Assembly: GCA_002693165.1 (NCBI GenBank)
Contig: NZOP01000028.1
Location: 33,604 to 49,057 of the forward strand
Direction: 5' to 3'
Source: Nitrososphaerota archaeon
GTDB lineage: Archaea; Thermoproteota; Nitrososphaeria; Nitrososphaerales; UBA57
Length of the DNA: 15,454 nucleotides
Shown here: piece by piece, positions 14,511 to 15,454 of the stretch
Layout of the letters: the number at the start of each line of letters is the position of its first letter
How positions within the stretch are numbered: position 1 is the first letter of the stretch
The notes under the pieces: generated by a model
What the model was told of the DNA's origin: nothing
What the model saw: only the letters and a program-made list of their open reading frames with translations
Databases searched by the model: none
Position numbers and translations under genes: made by a program

Positions 14511-15437
14511 ATGCAAATAAAAAAATCGCAAACACTTGGTATTGTTCTAGCAGCAGGGTCAGGGACACGCTTACATCCTTTAACAAAATCAATATCAAAA
14601 GCACTAATTCCAATAGCAGGAGTTCCAATAATTGAATATTCTCTATCAGCATTAACAAAAATTGGAATTAAAAATTTTAACATTGTATGTCAAAAATCAA
14701 AAGACTTTGAATATCTACTAAATGTGAAGAAATTTCATAACCATAATATAGAGATAACATCAATAAAAAAACCAATTGGAATTAGAAAGACTATTCTGGC
14801 AGTAACAAAAAATAATAATTTTAAACATTATTTAATATGTCATGCAGATAATGTGTACTCTTCATTTCCAAACAAACTATTACAAGTGTCAACGTTTGCA
14901 GGGTTAACATTTGAAAAATTTCAGAAAAACAATATAAACGCACGAATTCAAAATGGTAAAGTAATAGATTTTTTAACAAAACCTAATGCCACAATTAGTG
15001 GAGTATATGTATTTAGCAGAGAGGCAATTATGTATATTAAATCAAATAATAAAATATTCGATTCGTGGGGAATAACAAGTGGACTTCAACAAGCACTTGT
15101 TGACAAAAACGTTATTGCGGGATTAAGATTTACAAAAAAAATAATCAATGTCAATACATTACAAGATTTAATTTGCGCAAATTCGTATGTTTTAAAGAAT
15201 ATTACTAAACAAAAAAATTTTATAGATAAGAATTCAAAAATAGATGTTAATGCAAAAATAGGTCCTAATGTTAGTATTGGCAAAAACTCTGTAATCAATG
15301 CCCAAACATCAATATCAAATTCAATTATAATGAATGATGTTATAGTAAAAAGAGGAGCGAGTATCAAAAATTCAGTAATTTATAATAGAAATATTGTTAC
15401 GCAAAATAGCAACATAATCAATCAGATTATCATATAG
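14511..15437 (+). CDS. Sugar-1-phosphate nucleotidyltransferase with short left-handed beta-helix tail
   Basis: The 308-residue enzyme has an N-terminal nucleotidyltransferase domain with the pyrophosphorylase signature 'VLAAGSGTRLHPLT' (12-25), Lys30 in 'SISKALIPI', 'HADN' (111-114) with the probable metal ligand Asp113, and 'SGVYVFSREAI' (163-173). 'INVNTLQDL' (212-220) offers Asn where RmlA-type enzymes have a second Asp; GlmU-type enzymes also use Asn at the matching metal site. Residues from about 238 to 305 hold repeats such as 'NAKIGPNVSIGKNSVI', typical of left-handed beta-helix hexapeptides, but too short for a full GlmU acetyltransferase domain. It activates a sugar-1-phosphate with an NTP; which sugar and nucleotide is not decidable here. 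Start ATG has a TATA-like box at leaderless spacing. The stop lies 17 bases before the window ends. Confidence 0.84.
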   Translation: MQIKKSQTLGIVLAAGSGTRLHPLTKSISKALIPIAGVPIIEYSLSALTKIGIKNFNIVCQKSKDFEYLLNVKKFHNHNIEITSIKKPIGIRKTILAVTKNNNFKHYLICHADNVYSSFPNKLLQVSTFAGLTFEKFQKNNINARIQNGKVIDFLTKPNATISGVYVFSREAIMYIKSNNKIFDSWGITSGLQQALVDKNVIAGLRFTKKIINVNTLQDLICANSYVLKNITKQKNFIDKNSKIDVNAKIGPNVSIGKNSVINAQTSISNSIIMNDVIVKRGASIKNSVIYNRNIVTQNSNIINQIII

Positions 15438-15454
15438 ATTTATCAATGTATTTG

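Overview
The window reads as a compact, strongly AT-rich archaeal chromosome segment, most likely from an ammonia-oxidising thaumarchaeon (Nitrososphaerota, Nitrosopumilus-like). The pointers are YVTN-type beta-propeller proteins, frequent TTG starts, TATA-like boxes about 25-30 bases ahead of several starts that have little or no leader, and 1-4 base overlaps inside operons. The lineage is inferred from style; no rRNA or other marker gene is present.

Left region (1-3231, all plus strand): a 5'-truncated beta-propeller protein, a membrane-anchored seven-bladed beta-propeller protein, a YeeE/YedE-type sulfur-compound transporter and a TusA-like sulfur carrier. The last two resemble the bacterial YeeE-YeeD (TsuA-TsuB) thiosulfate uptake pair. 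The intact propeller has a histidine at the same inner-strand position in six of its seven blades, one of them doubled (H80, H120, H162/H163, H241, H282, H324). This is the most unusual signal in the window.

Right region (3282-15437): a surface-glycan biosynthesis cluster whose genes switch strand repeatedly. It starts with a polysaccharide flippase (+). A tightly overlapping five-gene minus-strand operon follows: extended SDR epimerase/dehydratase, cupin, classical SDR, three-domain sugar C-methyltransferase, small methyltransferase. Then come a GT2-like glycosyltransferase and an extended SDR (+), a second C-methyltransferase (-), a glutamine-hydrolysing asparagine-synthase-type amidotransferase (+), a GalE-like epimerase (-) and a sugar-1-phosphate nucleotidyltransferase (+).

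Together these genes could activate a sugar, rearrange it, C-methylate and amidate it, transfer it and flip the lipid-linked product. That would give an unusual branched or amidated sugar on S-layer or other surface glycans. Only one likely glycosyltransferase and no lipid-carrier initiating transferase are visible, so the cluster probably continues to the right. Intergenic DNA is minimal (the longest gap is 117 bases). I see no RNA gene, CRISPR array or mobile element.
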